Shown: positions 23,756-34,548 of the stretch, one piece after another | Position numbering within the stretch: the first letter of the stretch is position 1 | Layout: the number at the start of each line of letters is the position of its first letter | From: Rhodeus uyekii | Taxonomy: Eukaryota > Chordata > Actinopteri > Cypriniformes > Acheilognathidae | DNA length: 64,000 nt | Reading direction: 5' to 3' | Assembly: GCA_037043235.1 (NCBI GenBank) | Contig: JAWRVZ010000004.1 | Coordinates: forward strand, 6,413,501-6,477,500 | Position numbers and translations under genes: made by a program | Notes under the pieces: generated by a model | Told to the model about the DNA's origin: nothing | What the model saw: only the letters and a program-made list of their open reading frames with translations | The model's database searches: none

Positions 23756-24975
23756 TGACATTAAAATATGTTTTAGTTCACATTAATTTCTTGTCAGACA
23801 CTTGAAGCAATTATGAAAGTACATATAAAGATGTTATACTTCCAGTAAAATATTGTACAATGATATACATCAATGCCTGTTAGGCAATAGCATTCTTAGA
23901 AAAAAAGAGCAACCCATCTGATCTCGCTAAGCTAATAAAACATTAAAGTGAACTTAATTGTAAACTCTGTCCACCAGCATATGCTATTCACCCAGCTCAG
24001 GTAGCAGCTGCCACAGTCTGCCATCTGCTCTTTAATTGGTGAACTTGTCACCGATGTTATTTTTCAGTTTTCCTTCCTTTAAGAACAGATGGATCTTTAA
24101 ATCAAGTCCCTGCAGTCCATCATAAAAAGAAAAAAAAAGTGTAAGAAAGCGATACGTATGTACACATCATGGTTGGCATGATCTCACAGGGACTATTAGG
24201 CTCCTTCTAAGATGTCGTGCCATGTTTGTCTCTTTGCTTCTGTGTGATTTGAGGCGCGAATGAGAACATCTTTGAGTCAAATAGAACTATAGTAGGTGTA
24301 TTTGTTTTCTTCCATTGGCTTTTTCCTTGTAATTAATTTCAAAGCATGTTCCCTTGAGTCCATCAGGTAAGTCCAGCATTTGTTTTGGTGAACAACAAAC
24401 ACTGAATCAATACTCACCAAGGCCACCATCCCTTACTATAGAAAAGCGATGTCACTGATGTGTGGGAGCAGCCAAAAGAGGAGAGTTCGAACTCTTCGTC
24501 TTCTTTTTTTCCGCAGCCCACCACCTTATATGTTAAATGACTTGTGTATCTGGTTTGTAGAGATAGGCTCTTATCTGTTATTGAGAATGCTGGCAGCAGG
24601 TAGACTGATCTGGGTGTGTGGTGTCCAGTGGAGTGGCTCATCTAGAGGCCAAAGCTTCTCTGCATCGCTAACACTCCCCTAAGCTCCATCCACTTACCCT
24701 TTGAAAGCTCCAGCGGAGCACACCATCCTACCCACAGTCCCAGTAGACTTCGTTATCCCACAGAACAGACGATGTGTTTGCTTCTGCGAGGAGAACTGTG
24801 TTTTATGTGAAATGACAGCACTGGGAAGTTACCGGGCTTGTAAGTTTTGTTTTTCAAAATTATTAGGAATGATTGTTGCACGCATTCATACGCTACAAGA
24901 TAAATTCACAAAATATTCAAACAAAGTGCTTTCATTATGTTTGTATAGTAAAGTACTAAGCCACACAAGAATGAG
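23756..24975. other. Non-coding, nothing recognised
   Basis: Unique DNA. The 118-codon plus frame at 24701-25057 runs into the SINE that starts at 24976 and is therefore a chance frame. Confidence 0.35.
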
Positions 24976-25131
24976 TTTTCCTGTAGCTCAATTAGTAGAG
25001 CATTGGTGCTTACAATCCCAAGGTTATGAGTTTGATCCCAGGGAAAGCAAGAACTGATTCAATGTGTTCCTTGAATGCAATGTAAGTTGCTTTGGATAAA
25101 AGCATCAGCAAAATGCATAAATGTAAATGTG
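24976..25131 (+). mobile_element. tRNA-derived cyprinid SINE with L2-type tail (HAmo-like)
   Basis: The head TTTTCCTGTAGCTCAATTAG and TAGAGCATTGG carries an A-box-like sequence. GGTTATGAGTTTGATCCC carries a B-box-like sequence, so it could have had an RNA polymerase III internal promoter. The 3' part GTAAGTTGCTTTGGATAAAA and GCATAAATGTAAATG is the L2-type LINE tail used for mobilisation. The anticodon region is not readable as a tRNA. It resembles the HAmo SINE family described from cyprinids; the family name is from memory. Confidence 0.85.
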
Positions 25132-25348
25132 TTACAGTGATTTGAGTAAATTAATGTTTTATAAAACAGCAGCTATATGCAATAAGGTACGAGTTAAACA
25201 ATTTCCAATAGTTATTTTTAATAATACAGTAGTACCTCAAGATACGAAAGGCTCAACTTATGAAAAATCCAAGTTACGAAAGCAAAGACGAAAAATTTTA
25301 CTGCTCTACATACGAAAAGTTTTCAAGATACGAAAGGTTTCTGAAAGT

Positions 25349-25560
25349 GAGCGTGGTTTGCGATTGTTGACGAGGGGCGGGGGTGTAGAGGGGTTTGCGA
25401 CACACGCCTACTCTCCAACAGCTTCAGCGCCACTGCCACTTGCATCCGTTTTGAGCGCGGTTCGCGATTGTTGACGGGGAAGGGGGGTGTAGAGGGGTTT
25501 GCGACACACGCCTGCTCTCCAACACAGCTTCAGCGCTACTGCCGCTTGCAGCCGCGACAG
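25349..25560. repeat. Two tandem copies of a 104-bp GC-rich module
   Basis: GAGCGTGGTTTGCGATTGTT begins at 25349 and GAGCGCGGTTCGCGATTGTT at 25453, so the period is 104 bp. Each unit runs through TGTAGAGGGGTTTGCGACAC and CTCTCCAACA to a CAGCGC...CTTGCA end. The same module is present in inverse orientation inside the hAT MITE at 38903-39075 (GGCTGCAAGCGGC... CCCCGTCAACAATCTCGAG). Confidence 0.8.
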
Positions 25561-25615
25561 AGTGACATTACAAGGAAATGTAAAATGAAGGTTTCATACA
25601 AGTTCGGCGAGTTCA

Positions 25616-25680
25616 GCGGGCCGGATTAAAAAGCCCAACGGGCCGGATATGGCCCGCGGGCCGTAGTTTGCCCACCCCTG
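25616..25680 (-). mobile_element. hAT-type terminal fragment
   Basis: Read on the minus strand it starts CAGGGGTGGGCAAACTACGG and continues CCCGCGGGCC. This is, from memory, the terminus of a widespread vertebrate hAT family. Only this end is clear; the other end was not found, so it is either truncated or part of a larger nested insertion with the tandem module next to it. Confidence 0.65.
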
Positions 25681-26023
25681 TTCTATACGTACGTGCTGGC
25701 GTGCTTTAGCTCAGCCACTCCGCACCCGAAACTTTACCTTTTCCTCCTCCTCTTCTGCCGCCACTTTCGGAGATAGCCTCACTCGAAAGGTAAGCTTCGA
25801 CATTTTACGTTATTTCATTGTTTATAGGTCAATTTAGCTTTATTATGAAATTTAATGAGGTGTTTTTGGAGGGCTTGGAACGGATTAGCCATTTTACATG
25901 TAAAATGTGTTCCAAGATACGAAAAACTCATTATACGAAGGCCGCCTCGGATTGGATTAATTTCGTATCTCGAGGTACCACTGTATTATTAAAATAAATT
26001 ATATTCTTCCATCAAGAGTTCAT

Positions 26024-26385
26024 TGTCATAGAACCGCCCAACACCACGACACCAGATCTCAACACTCCACCCACATGATCCCAATCACCCGAATTCTAAT
26101 CGAACACACCTGTGACTTCTAATTAAGGACTCTTTATTATCTGTCACGCTACCTCTACTCTCCATCTGGTCTCGTCTATGTATAGAGAATTCATACCTAA
26201 CTCCTTATCTTTTAGACAGTCCTCATCTTCAGTGCTTTGCTCATCTTACCTCTCTGAGTTCTCTTCTTTTTCTTCAGTGGTCTGCTTTATTTTCCAAGTC
26301 ACCTTCTCCGACTACTTCACTGCCTGTGGTTGAGTGCTCTCCATACTTCAGTAAACAGTTATACCATCCATTCTCTGGTGTGACA
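26024..26385 (+). mobile_element. Solo LTR (362 bp) with perfect 5-bp target duplication
   Basis: The block begins TGTCATAGAACCGCC and ends ...CTCTGGTGTGACA, the TG...CA ends of an LTR. The five bases before it (TTCAT, 26019-26023) are repeated exactly after it (TTCAT, 26386-26390), as expected from integrase-mediated insertion. A TATA-like GTATAGAGAAT lies mid-element and AGTAAACAG near the end may stand for a poly(A) signal. No internal retroviral sequence adjoins, so it is a solo LTR left by LTR-LTR recombination. Gypsy or ERV origin cannot be decided from the LTR alone. Confidence 0.85.
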
Positions 26386-26390
26386 TTCAT

Positions 26391-29077
26391 TCACTTAGTA
26401 AATTAATGATTCATAATAACTGCAATGATATTCGCATTGTGACTTCACATTATTTGTATTGATTTTGCATTATTTTATTATTAATGTGGTGCCAAGTCAT
26501 TTCAAGGCCAATATTCACATATATTTTGATAACAATACCATTGATGCATTTATGTATTGTGATTTTCAAAGATGGGGGTAAATGTAGCCAAATATCATTA
26601 TTTTTGAAATGTATAAGCTACAAATAATCAGACTCTAACATAAGACCTGAGTTGAGTGTAGAAAACTCCACATGATGTCTGTAAATTATATTTCCATTTA
26701 TTATTTATTTTATTAATAATAAATTTTATTTTTGTTATAATCCTGGATGCGTTTGTATAGGGACACTGCAACAGTCAATTTGTTTTTGGATTCAATTTGT
26801 TTTTGTCTTAAGCCCTAGCACTTTACATATAAAGTCTACAGCATACAAATAATTATACATGATGAGTTTCTTTTTATTATTGAAGAATTAAAGAGGAAGT
26901 ATGTCATTAAGGTCTAGAAGCTGATTCTAATGTAACTCATCCAGTCAGAATGTCAATTTTCTGTACTTTAAACCAGTGAACATAAAACCAACCAATAGCA
27001 CTACTGGATAAGTAAGAATTCAATACTTGTGTGTAACTATCAAGGACATCAAGAGCATCAGCACATGTTTTAAAGTTCTCTGGCAGTGCTCTGAATGGAA
27101 AGAGCTGCTTGAAGCCGCGTCTTCAAAAGTGGGTAGTGAGCACAACTTAATATTAATCAATAAAAGATCTTGGCTAAATAATAACTCTCAAGTGCACATG
27201 AAGTACAGTTTCAGATTGTGATGGAGCTGACCAGTATAATCTGAGGTTAATGGAGAGTAATTCCATTATCCTTAACAATGTCCTACTTTATATATATTTT
27301 AATGTACTTCAAAAGGCACACAAGATGTAACTGATCTCGCCGGCTATTTGAATTACACACTTTCATTCTCATTATATAGCACAAATTATGTAGATCAAAA
27401 GCTTTTTGTATTTTAAACAACTTTTCTCATTTGTATACTAACTATATGAATATACGAGTTTAGTTTACAGTGCTATGTTTTACCTTACACAATGTGTCTC
27501 ATTGTATTTAAATGACCTGTTTGAAACAAATGTACTTCAGATTAATAGGAGGACAGAGAAAAAATATACAATTCTTTCTACATGGCAAGGGAACCTACTT
27601 CATCATTATATAGCGCTTTTGTTTGTCCTTGAGGCCCATCCAAAGTCAGATCACTCGTGTTCTAGAGTTAGTCCTGTCTCTGTCTTAGCTAGAGAGAGCT
27701 GTGTCATGGAGTGTTAGTCTGGCTGAAACCCTTGCTAAACTCCCACGTATTTAAAAAAAATACACCCGACAGCTTCTCAAGTAGGTAATTGATGAAGATG
27801 AAGAATATCACAGAACAAATCATGCTTAAGCTTGGCGTAAGACCAAGCGAAGCAGGGGAGAGCTTAAAGGAATAGTTCAAAATTCTGAAGAGGAGGGGAG
27901 TATTTTCGGGAATAACAAAGAAGTGTACTGTGTAACTATGAAAGGATTTTGGATTTTTATGGATTTTGTTATTTATTGGGCATCAGCATATTTTTTTCAG
28001 TTTGACAACAACTGTTTGGCCTCTTTAGTAATGTTTTTATAGACCATCCTACATTCATAACAAAATGACAATATAAATCAATATAATTTGCCAAAGCTGA
28101 GATGTGCAAATATTTGCTATTGATAATTAGTGTTTTATTTTTTTGTATTCGTTCATATTTGTGCATATTTTTGTCTACTACATAATAGATTTTTTCCTGA
28201 TATACGTATTACATGCTATAAATACTGCACTATTTATACAACAAAACGTCATAAATTACTGCATAAGTATGCAATTTGGAATGTGTGTATTTTTCCCCTT
28301 TTTCTTCAATGGGATAAGATAACCATAAGCTAGATAAAATGCATATAAGCTACATAACAGATTAATGCTATTTTTATGTGCCTTTGAAAATGCAGTTTTG
28401 TTTGGTTTGGGATATGTGCAATATAAATGCATTTTTATATTCTTGATGTGTTTTTCATCATTTTCACACCTCGCTCCACTAACTAACAATTTCATATCCT
28501 TTCAAACGGATGTGCGCTAATCTTTTCAAACACGTAAGTGCTTGTGAGAAATGAGAACAAGCTTCTTATTGTCAGAGTTCTTTTAAAGCTGACACATACT
28601 GCTAATTGGCGATCAGCCTAGTGTGACTCGAATTTGCAGCAGCATTTATAACTATTACTACAAGGTTACTTTGGTTTTCTCATGTGGTGCTTGTGTGTCC
28701 TCTGTATATTCAAAGATTTGACTATAGTGCAACTTTTATAGCTGATATCTTACTATTGTGCAAGAGGTTTAACTAAGGAATCAGATTTCAAATTTGATCT
28801 ATTTCTGATGTCGACTTATATGTCCTTTTTTCCCCTCCCTGGAATAAGGTTGCACAGTAAGATGGTATTGTCCTCTGACCATGACTGAATATCAATTTCA
28901 GTTAAGATCTAATAATGAACGGTGTTTGAATTGTGTGTAATGCGTTTCCTGTCATCTTTTCACAGAATTTGTGATGAGTACTTCAGTCAGTCTTACATTT
29001 TTGTGCAACAGTCAGGTTTTTTTGAATGTTCTGCTTTTTAGAGTGCAACAGTCAGGATGTTTTCTTAGCACACTTTG
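26391..29077. other. Non-coding, mostly unique
   Basis: AT-rich DNA. At 27865-27895 GCTTAAAGGAATAGTTCAAA is a short relic of the 'GGGATAGTTCACCC' family. At 29055-29077 the phrase GATGTTTTCTTAGCACACTT duplicates an internal piece of the Tc1-like element that follows (29281-29302). No coding exon recognised. Confidence 0.4.
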
Positions 29078-29740
29078 CACTACAAATAGGAAAAAGAGGC
29101 TACAATTTGCACGAGCTCACCAAAATTGGACAGTTGAAGATCTGGTCTGATGAGTCTCGACTTCTGTTGAGACATTCAGATGGTAGAGTCAGAATTAGGT
29201 GTAAACCAAATGAGAACATGGATCCATCATGCCTTGTTACCACTGTGCAGGCTGGTGGTGGTGGTGTAATGGTGTGGGGGATGTTTTCTTGGCACACTTT
29301 AGGCCCCTTAGTGCCAATTGGGCATCGCCTACCTGAGCATTGTTTCTGACCATGTCTGTCCCTTTATGACCACCATGTACCCATCCTCTGATGACTACTT
29401 CCAGATGGATAATGCACCGTGTCACAAATCTCAAATCATTTCAAATTGGTTTCTTGAACATAATGAGTTCACTGCACTAAAATGGCCCCACAGTCACCAG
29501 ATCTCAACCCAATAGAGCATCTTTGGGATGTGGTGGAACAGGAGCTTCATGCCCTGGATGTGCATCCCACAAATCTCCATCAACTGCAAGATGCTCCTAT
29601 CAATATGGGCCAACATTTCTAAAGAATGCTTTCAGCACCTTGTTGAATCAATGCCACGTAGAATTAAGGCAGTTCTGAAGGCGAAAGGGGGTCAAACACA
29701 GTATTAGTATAGTGTTCCCAATAATCCCTTAGGTGAGTGT
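29078..29740 (+). pseudogene. Tc1-like transposase, 5'-truncated and frameshifted, with 3' inverted terminus
   Basis: The C-terminal two thirds of a Tc1/mariner transposase can be followed across three frames. The first segment (about 29080-29325) has IWSDESR with the first catalytic Asp and HPSCLV-like text (MDPSCLVTTVQAGGGGVMVWG). After a frameshift, 29318-29490 has YFQMDNAPCHKS with the second Asp. After another shift comes SPDLNPIEHLWD with the catalytic Glu (about 29487-29530). In-frame stops follow. The 5' third, including the DNA-binding domain, is missing, and a short segment is deleted between GQLKI and WSDES. The 3' end reads GGGTCAAACACAGTATTAG then CCTTAGGTGAGTG, the typical terminus of this family. 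It is inactive; a TA microsatellite adjoins. Confidence 0.93.
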
Positions 29741-29743
29741 GTG

Positions 29744-29749
29744 TATATC

Positions 29750-29781
<32 letters not shown>

Positions 29782-29808
29782 ATTATATTATATATTATAT
29801 ATTATAAT
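29744..29808. repeat. (TA)n microsatellite
   Basis: TA dinucleotides with TATTATATTA interruptions, directly after the Tc1 terminus. Tc1 elements insert at TA, so the tract may predate the insertion. Confidence 0.93.
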
Positions 29809-31044
29809 TACTGTATTTCGGTCATTAAAGCCATCAAGTGCACAGTGCTGTAGTGTTTGTAATGTTATGATTCACCTTGCAGCTGGTTGGCTTGGTTTAA
29901 AAAATGAAGACTTTTTTGAAAATGGGGATGATAAAAGCCATTGTATATGCAATAGCACAGTTGCATTTGCCATGCCTTAAAAATACTGTATGTGAATTCA
30001 AATGCGACATTCAGGTTTGAAGGCTAAAACAGCTTTGCCGAAAAGATTTTTGATGCACAAGTGTGCTTAATGCTGCATAAGAAGTAAATAGTTTTCCACT
30101 GCATAGACAATAGATAGCAGGGAAATGCCTTTCACAGTTTCAAATGCCTCTGACACAATGTTGATATTGCTTGATTTTAGACACTCACATCATAATCCGT
30201 TTGTGTTCACAACACAACGCTCAAACCCCTTGTAAAGGATATGAAAGGCTTTCTCGATCTAACTTCCTGTCTCAAGGCCTCGTGTCCTTGATAGCCATAT
30301 TACAAGTACGGAAAGAACTCCCTAAAAACTACTCTGACTTATCTAACATTCTCAGATTTCAACCTCGGCTGGACACAATTTCTTGCGCCCATCATGCGAA
30401 TGGAACAGAAATCAATACATTTGAGAAGTGGTTAGAGCTCCTTTATCTTGGGCAGCTGATGATTTGGAGGTATGAATAATTCATTCTTAGAAAGCTACGG
30501 ATGCAGCCAGGGAGTAGATAGGAAGAGGGAAGAGGAGGGGAAATAGTGCTTTACCTTATCACTCTTAATCTTAGAGGTTGCAGTAATGCAGTTCTGAACA
30601 TTTAGCACTTAATGGTGTGTCAGTGGAGCAACATGATCTTGGACCATTAAGGCCATCTTGAACCGGCTCACAAGACGATGTCACTCATTCTTTTCCCAAG
30701 AAGGGTCATGTGAAAATGGGAATGGGGTGTTTAGGAGAAGAGTGATGTCAGTAGCTTGGACATTCAAGACAAAACATCTCTTGATGGGTAAGTTATCTGA
30801 GTGTGTTTGCGCGTGTGTGTACTTTAGCATGTTCAATTAGTGAGCCTTGGGATAATAGCCAAGGACTCTGGTAGAGAATGATGTAGCTTCATTGTAGCAG
30901 TAAACTGAGTAATGAGTAACACTTTTATTGTGTTTTTATGCATTGCTCCTGTTAACCAAAGTCACCCATGAACACATTTGAAGACCATGCAAATCCCCAT
31001 GTATGTGTTATTCATTTTTTTTTCATGTTTTATTTTCATTATGA

Positions 31045-31049
<5 letters not shown>
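29809..31049. other. Non-coding, nothing recognised
   Basis: Unique DNA. The 102-codon plus frame at 30171-30479 has no recognisable domain, no splice acceptor of note and ordinary AT-rich composition; I do not call it. Confidence 0.35.

Positions 31050-31115
<66 letters not shown>
31050..31115. repeat. (TA)n microsatellite
   Basis: About 30 uninterrupted AT units followed by ACATATATT. Frames through it give only Ile-Tyr runs. Confidence 0.95.
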
Positions 31116-31869
31116 TTAAGCTTAGAATTGAATTCAATTTGGAAAAATAAGGTAAAAATAATAAAAAAGTATATTTTAGAATAACAATCAGCTGAAATAG
31201 TCGACTTATTTATTCACGCTTGCTTGTAATGCATAATATGATTTTAAGCTGCCTCAACTGATGGCACGTGTACATCATTCTATAATATATTTTTTTGATC
31301 TATATATTTTTAACATATATATATTTAATGTGACATTAGCTGAGGCTCTTGATTTCCTATGATGCATTGTGGTCTTTCTTAGTATTATATATAATGGCCA
31401 GTGCAAGCTGCGAATACTGTTCAAAAAGCATCAACAAGCTTTTTGATGACAAATGTCATTTAGGTTGACATGCTCATTACGATCCTTCTAAATACGGGCT
31501 GGTATCGTAGTTCACGGGCACGAGTTTATTGGTCGGCGTAAAGAGGAGAGTAATGATTATTTGTGCCATTCACATTAATGGCATTGGGAAATGAATCCTG
31601 ATGATACCAGTGAGCAAACTCCCTGCAGACCAATTACAAAGGTTCACAAGGTTGTTCCTCATATGCACAATGACTTTTTAATGAGGCTTTGCCGTAGCCA
31701 GCCAAAATATTGCTTTGCTTGTTTTGTTGCTGTCTACTTGCAGAATAGAGTATAGTTTGGCCATTGGGGAAATGACTCACAAATTACTACATTTCAGCTG
31801 TCAGGTGCCTACTGTAAGTCATTAGCTCAGCATTTGTTATATTTAAATGAGAAATGCAATGGTTGTCAT
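31116..31869. other. Non-coding, nothing recognised
   Basis: AT-rich unique DNA without open frames or repeat ends. Confidence 0.35.
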
Positions 31870-32290
31870 ACTCCTCAGTGCTTATCTGGGGGGTTTAGAT
31901 GAAGTCCCCTCTTGAGGGGCAGTGGATTTAATTTCCCGCTCGGTACCCCGGATATATCTATGTGCATTAGTGCATGTATACTCTTTGCACATAGCCTTGT
32001 TAGCGTGTCTTCTGCCTTCGGTGTCGTCCCGCTGCCTGCGTGACACCGGGGAACGAGACAGCACCTGGAACGGTCTGATGTGGTGAGACGTGCTACAGCG
32101 AGCAGGGAAATTAGGATCAGCGTGCCACCCGGGGGTGATGGCAAGAGGGTGGCATGGCGCGCCGTGTTCTCTCTTTTCCCGCCGATCCCCTTCCACTTTC
32201 CCGCTTCTTTTTATAATCTCTTCAAATCTAAAAACCCATCACTGTACTCGCTGGTGCGACATGCGTTTATCCAGCATGGATCCAGCAGTC
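31870..32290. promoter_or_regulatory. GC/CpG-richer block, candidate regulatory element or first exon
   Basis: Against an AT-rich background this block is distinctly GC-rich, with many CpGs (for example TTCGGTGTCGTCCCGCTGCC, GACACCGGGGAACGAGACAG, GGCATGGCGCGCCGTGTTCT). It has no identifiable transposon ends. Overlapping frames at 31875-32196 minus and 32080-32334 plus have no known domain. A TATA-like TTTTTATAATC lies near 32210. It could be an alternative promoter, a conserved enhancer, or an exon of an unrecognised non-coding RNA. I see no decisive splice site. Confidence 0.3.
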
Positions 32291-32293
32291 TCT

Positions 32294-32317
32294 ACTCTCT
32301 CTCTCTCTCTCTCTCTT
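32294..32317. repeat. (CT)n microsatellite
   Basis: Twelve CT units in a pyrimidine-rich stretch. Confidence 0.9.
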
Positions 32318-33188
32318 TGACCCAGAGCCTTTAATCTGTGGAGCTTGGAGTGTTCATGTTTTTTGTTGGTTTTCTTTTGTAAAAAAATTGGAAAAACTTG
32401 CCACGCTGCAGTTGGCCTTAAAGAAAAGCGCTTTTCCTTTTTGAGTAATTGGCCTGCGTTCTTTCTGGTGTATTTCGTGCAGTACAGCTCCATTGGAGAA
32501 GTGACTAATAAAGAAGATTTCTTGTTTGTCTGTCGCTCCACTCCAGGAGAGGCTGTGGTTCTGAACTCAAACTTACCAATCATGTGTTCAGAAAAGATCT
32601 TCTTGAGAGCTCTACAGAAGGCTATTTCCTCTTCAAATGCATTTCTTTTGGAAGCAAATGGGGTGTGATCTTCCTAGGTGACAGATAACAAAATCTCTCA
32701 TGCAGATTTAATAGGTTTTCTTTGGAACAAAGGAGAATAATAAGAAGGATGCAAACATCAAAGCCTTCATCTGAGTATGCTGTCTAGATTGTAATCATAT
32801 GATGCACTGTTAGTGGATGCTGAATTATAATATGGCCGTGGCTTTGATGGCAATTTGTTTATTCTTGGGTTGGCGTATTCAAGTGTAGAACTACTCAGTC
32901 TCACAGTTTCCAGATGAGAAAAAAATTAAAACATAAAAAGTTTTATTGCAAGCAGGATTTAGAAAAGCTCCAATGTGAAACTTTGTTCTGTCGTTCTGAA
33001 TGAGAATTTATCCATAAAATTAGACCTCTTTAAGGTCCCAAAAAGAGCTGGGTTCTTTTGTTGCATGCATTTTTTCTCCAAGTTTGCTGAATGGTTTATG
33101 TCTTCGAAATAACTGAAAGCTATGTCTTTCATGCATACAAATTCTTTATTCTCTTATGCTCTAAGAAATTAATGTAAAATGCATTGTG
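32318..33188. other. Non-coding, nothing recognised
   Basis: The 107-codon plus frame (32345-32668) and the 114-codon minus frame (32239-32583) overlap each other and have no recognisable motif. I see no repeat here. Confidence 0.35.
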
Positions 33189-33290
33189 TAAAAGAAACGG
33201 TTCACCCAAAAATTAAAGCCTTTAGTCACTCTTATGTCAATCAAAACTCAATTTGTTCATACTTTATGTCTGAGCTTGATATCCACTGGT
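33189..33290 (+). repeat. 'GGGATAGTTCACCC' family fragment
   Basis: AAAGAAACGGTTCACCCAAA and AATTAAAGCCTTTAGTCACT match the family's start; TTTATGTCTGAGC is a weak match to its continuation. The 3' half is missing. Confidence 0.55.
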
Positions 33291-33468
33291 GACTGTGGAC
33301 TTTTGTTTATGGAAAAATGTAGGACATTGTGGACCAAAACTTATTGTATCTAAGGAAAAAGGTTGAGAAAGGCATGTTATTTAGATGGTGCACTTTTCTA
33401 CCAACTATAATTAACTTTGCATGTCAACCAAATCTCATTGGATTATTAGTACCGTCTGCTTAATATCT

Positions 33469-33593
33469 GGTAACACTTTATTTTGGTGGTCCCCCAACAG
33501 ACATTCTGCTGACTAAGGAACTTTGTGACTACATGTCAGCTTGTTCTACTAACCTGAACCCTAACATCAAACCCTAACCTAACAGATTTTTGG
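33469..33593 (+). repeat. Cyprinid 'GGTAACACTTTATTTTG' repeat fragment
   Basis: GGTAACACTTTATTTTGGTG, CCAACAGACATTCTGCTGAC, GTGACTACATGTCAGCTTG and a CCTAACCTAACAG end match, from memory, a dispersed teleost MITE. Only one half is present. Confidence 0.6.
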
Positions 33594-34375
33594 ACCTCAC
33601 TGTATATAACGTGTATCCCTAACTTACATATGTAAAAGTTTTCCTTATTAATGAGATTTTTTAACTTGTGTAGAAACTTTGTATCAGCTGACACGTAGCT
33701 GGCACAGTTAGCTTAGAGAGCAATGCAAACATCTGATCTTGATCGAGCCAAAACAGGTGTGAGTTAGACAGTTTTGCCAGCTTGTGTTGAGAAATGTTTC
33801 ACCATGGATTTAGCCCAGTTTGGGTCTCGGCCAATAAAAAAAAGACTTCCAGGAGAAACTGGGCAATATTGGACACAGGGGGCTGTGTCAACCTATAAAG
33901 CAGGCAACTTGCTAATGACTTTTTCAGAAACTAATTTTCTTCTTTGCCGCACTGGCCATAAAAGGTGGTTATCTCCTCCATCCAGGGATAGATAGAGATT
34001 TAACTGTCCTCATTGTTTATTGTTTTCCACTGCAGATTTTATGTGGTACATGGCACACGCACCAGAAGAAAATCTCCTCAGATTTATTTCACTCTATGGC
34101 TTGAGCTGTTCTCAAATAGTTTCTTAATTATTGGGAATGATAATATTGCACAATAGCACTCAATGCTAATACCTCTGTGAAAAAAATGCTCTTGTCGACA
34201 ATAGATCGTTTAGCCATGGGTCTTGTAGACATTGGCTTTAATGTCTACCTGTTTAGCAGTTTAAAACAAGACAGCAGTTAGGATGGAGCCAATTCACTTA
34301 AATGAACATATTAGGTTTTCAAAAAATACTCATTATTAAAAATAAAGTTATGCATGCAGATCCTCCTCCCTTTCA
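33594..34375. other. Non-coding, nothing recognised
   Basis: Unique AT-rich DNA. The 73-codon frame at 33774-33995 shows no domain. Confidence 0.35.
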
Positions 34376-34548
34376 GTTTACCCTGCTGCCTGAAATAACA
34401 TAGCTGGTTTAAGATGGCCTTCAGAAGGCCAAAACCGCTTTAAACCGCTTTAAACCAATTTAACTAGACCTGACTGGAATGGGAGGCTAATTTAAATAAC
34501 CAGTAAACCAGCTTAGGCTGGTTTACACAATGTTTTCCCAGCAGTGTA
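34376..34548. repeat. Fish 'AGCTGGTTT/AAACCAGC' palindromic MITE
   Basis: TAGCTGGTTTAAGATGGCCT on the left faces AACCAGCTTAGGCTGGTTTA on the right, and AAACCGCTTTAAACCGCTTT sits between. CCCTGCTG and CCCAGCAGTG mark the ends. This is the internally palindromic organisation of a common teleost MITE; the family name is not certain. Confidence 0.6.

Larger units (their letters stand above)
25225..25985. mobile_element. Pogo/Tigger-like DNA transposon with foreign inserts
   Basis: The left end TA-CAGTAGTACCTCAAGATACG and the right end (inverted) CAGTGGTACCTCGAGATACG match in about 18 of 20 positions, each next to TA. GATACGAAA motifs recur inside both ends (ACGAAAGGCTC, CCAAGTTACGAAAG, AAGATACGAAAAACTC). 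The interior carries two tandem GC-rich units (25349-25560) and a hAT-type terminus (25616-25680), so the element is composite. No transposase frame. The CAGTGGTACCTCG end is, from memory, that of a widespread vertebrate pogo/Tigger-like family. Confidence 0.85.

Noticed and set aside
24701..25057. 118-codon plus-strand frame
   Set aside because: Its C-terminal part runs through the SINE at 24976 and its start is in unique DNA without coding signs.
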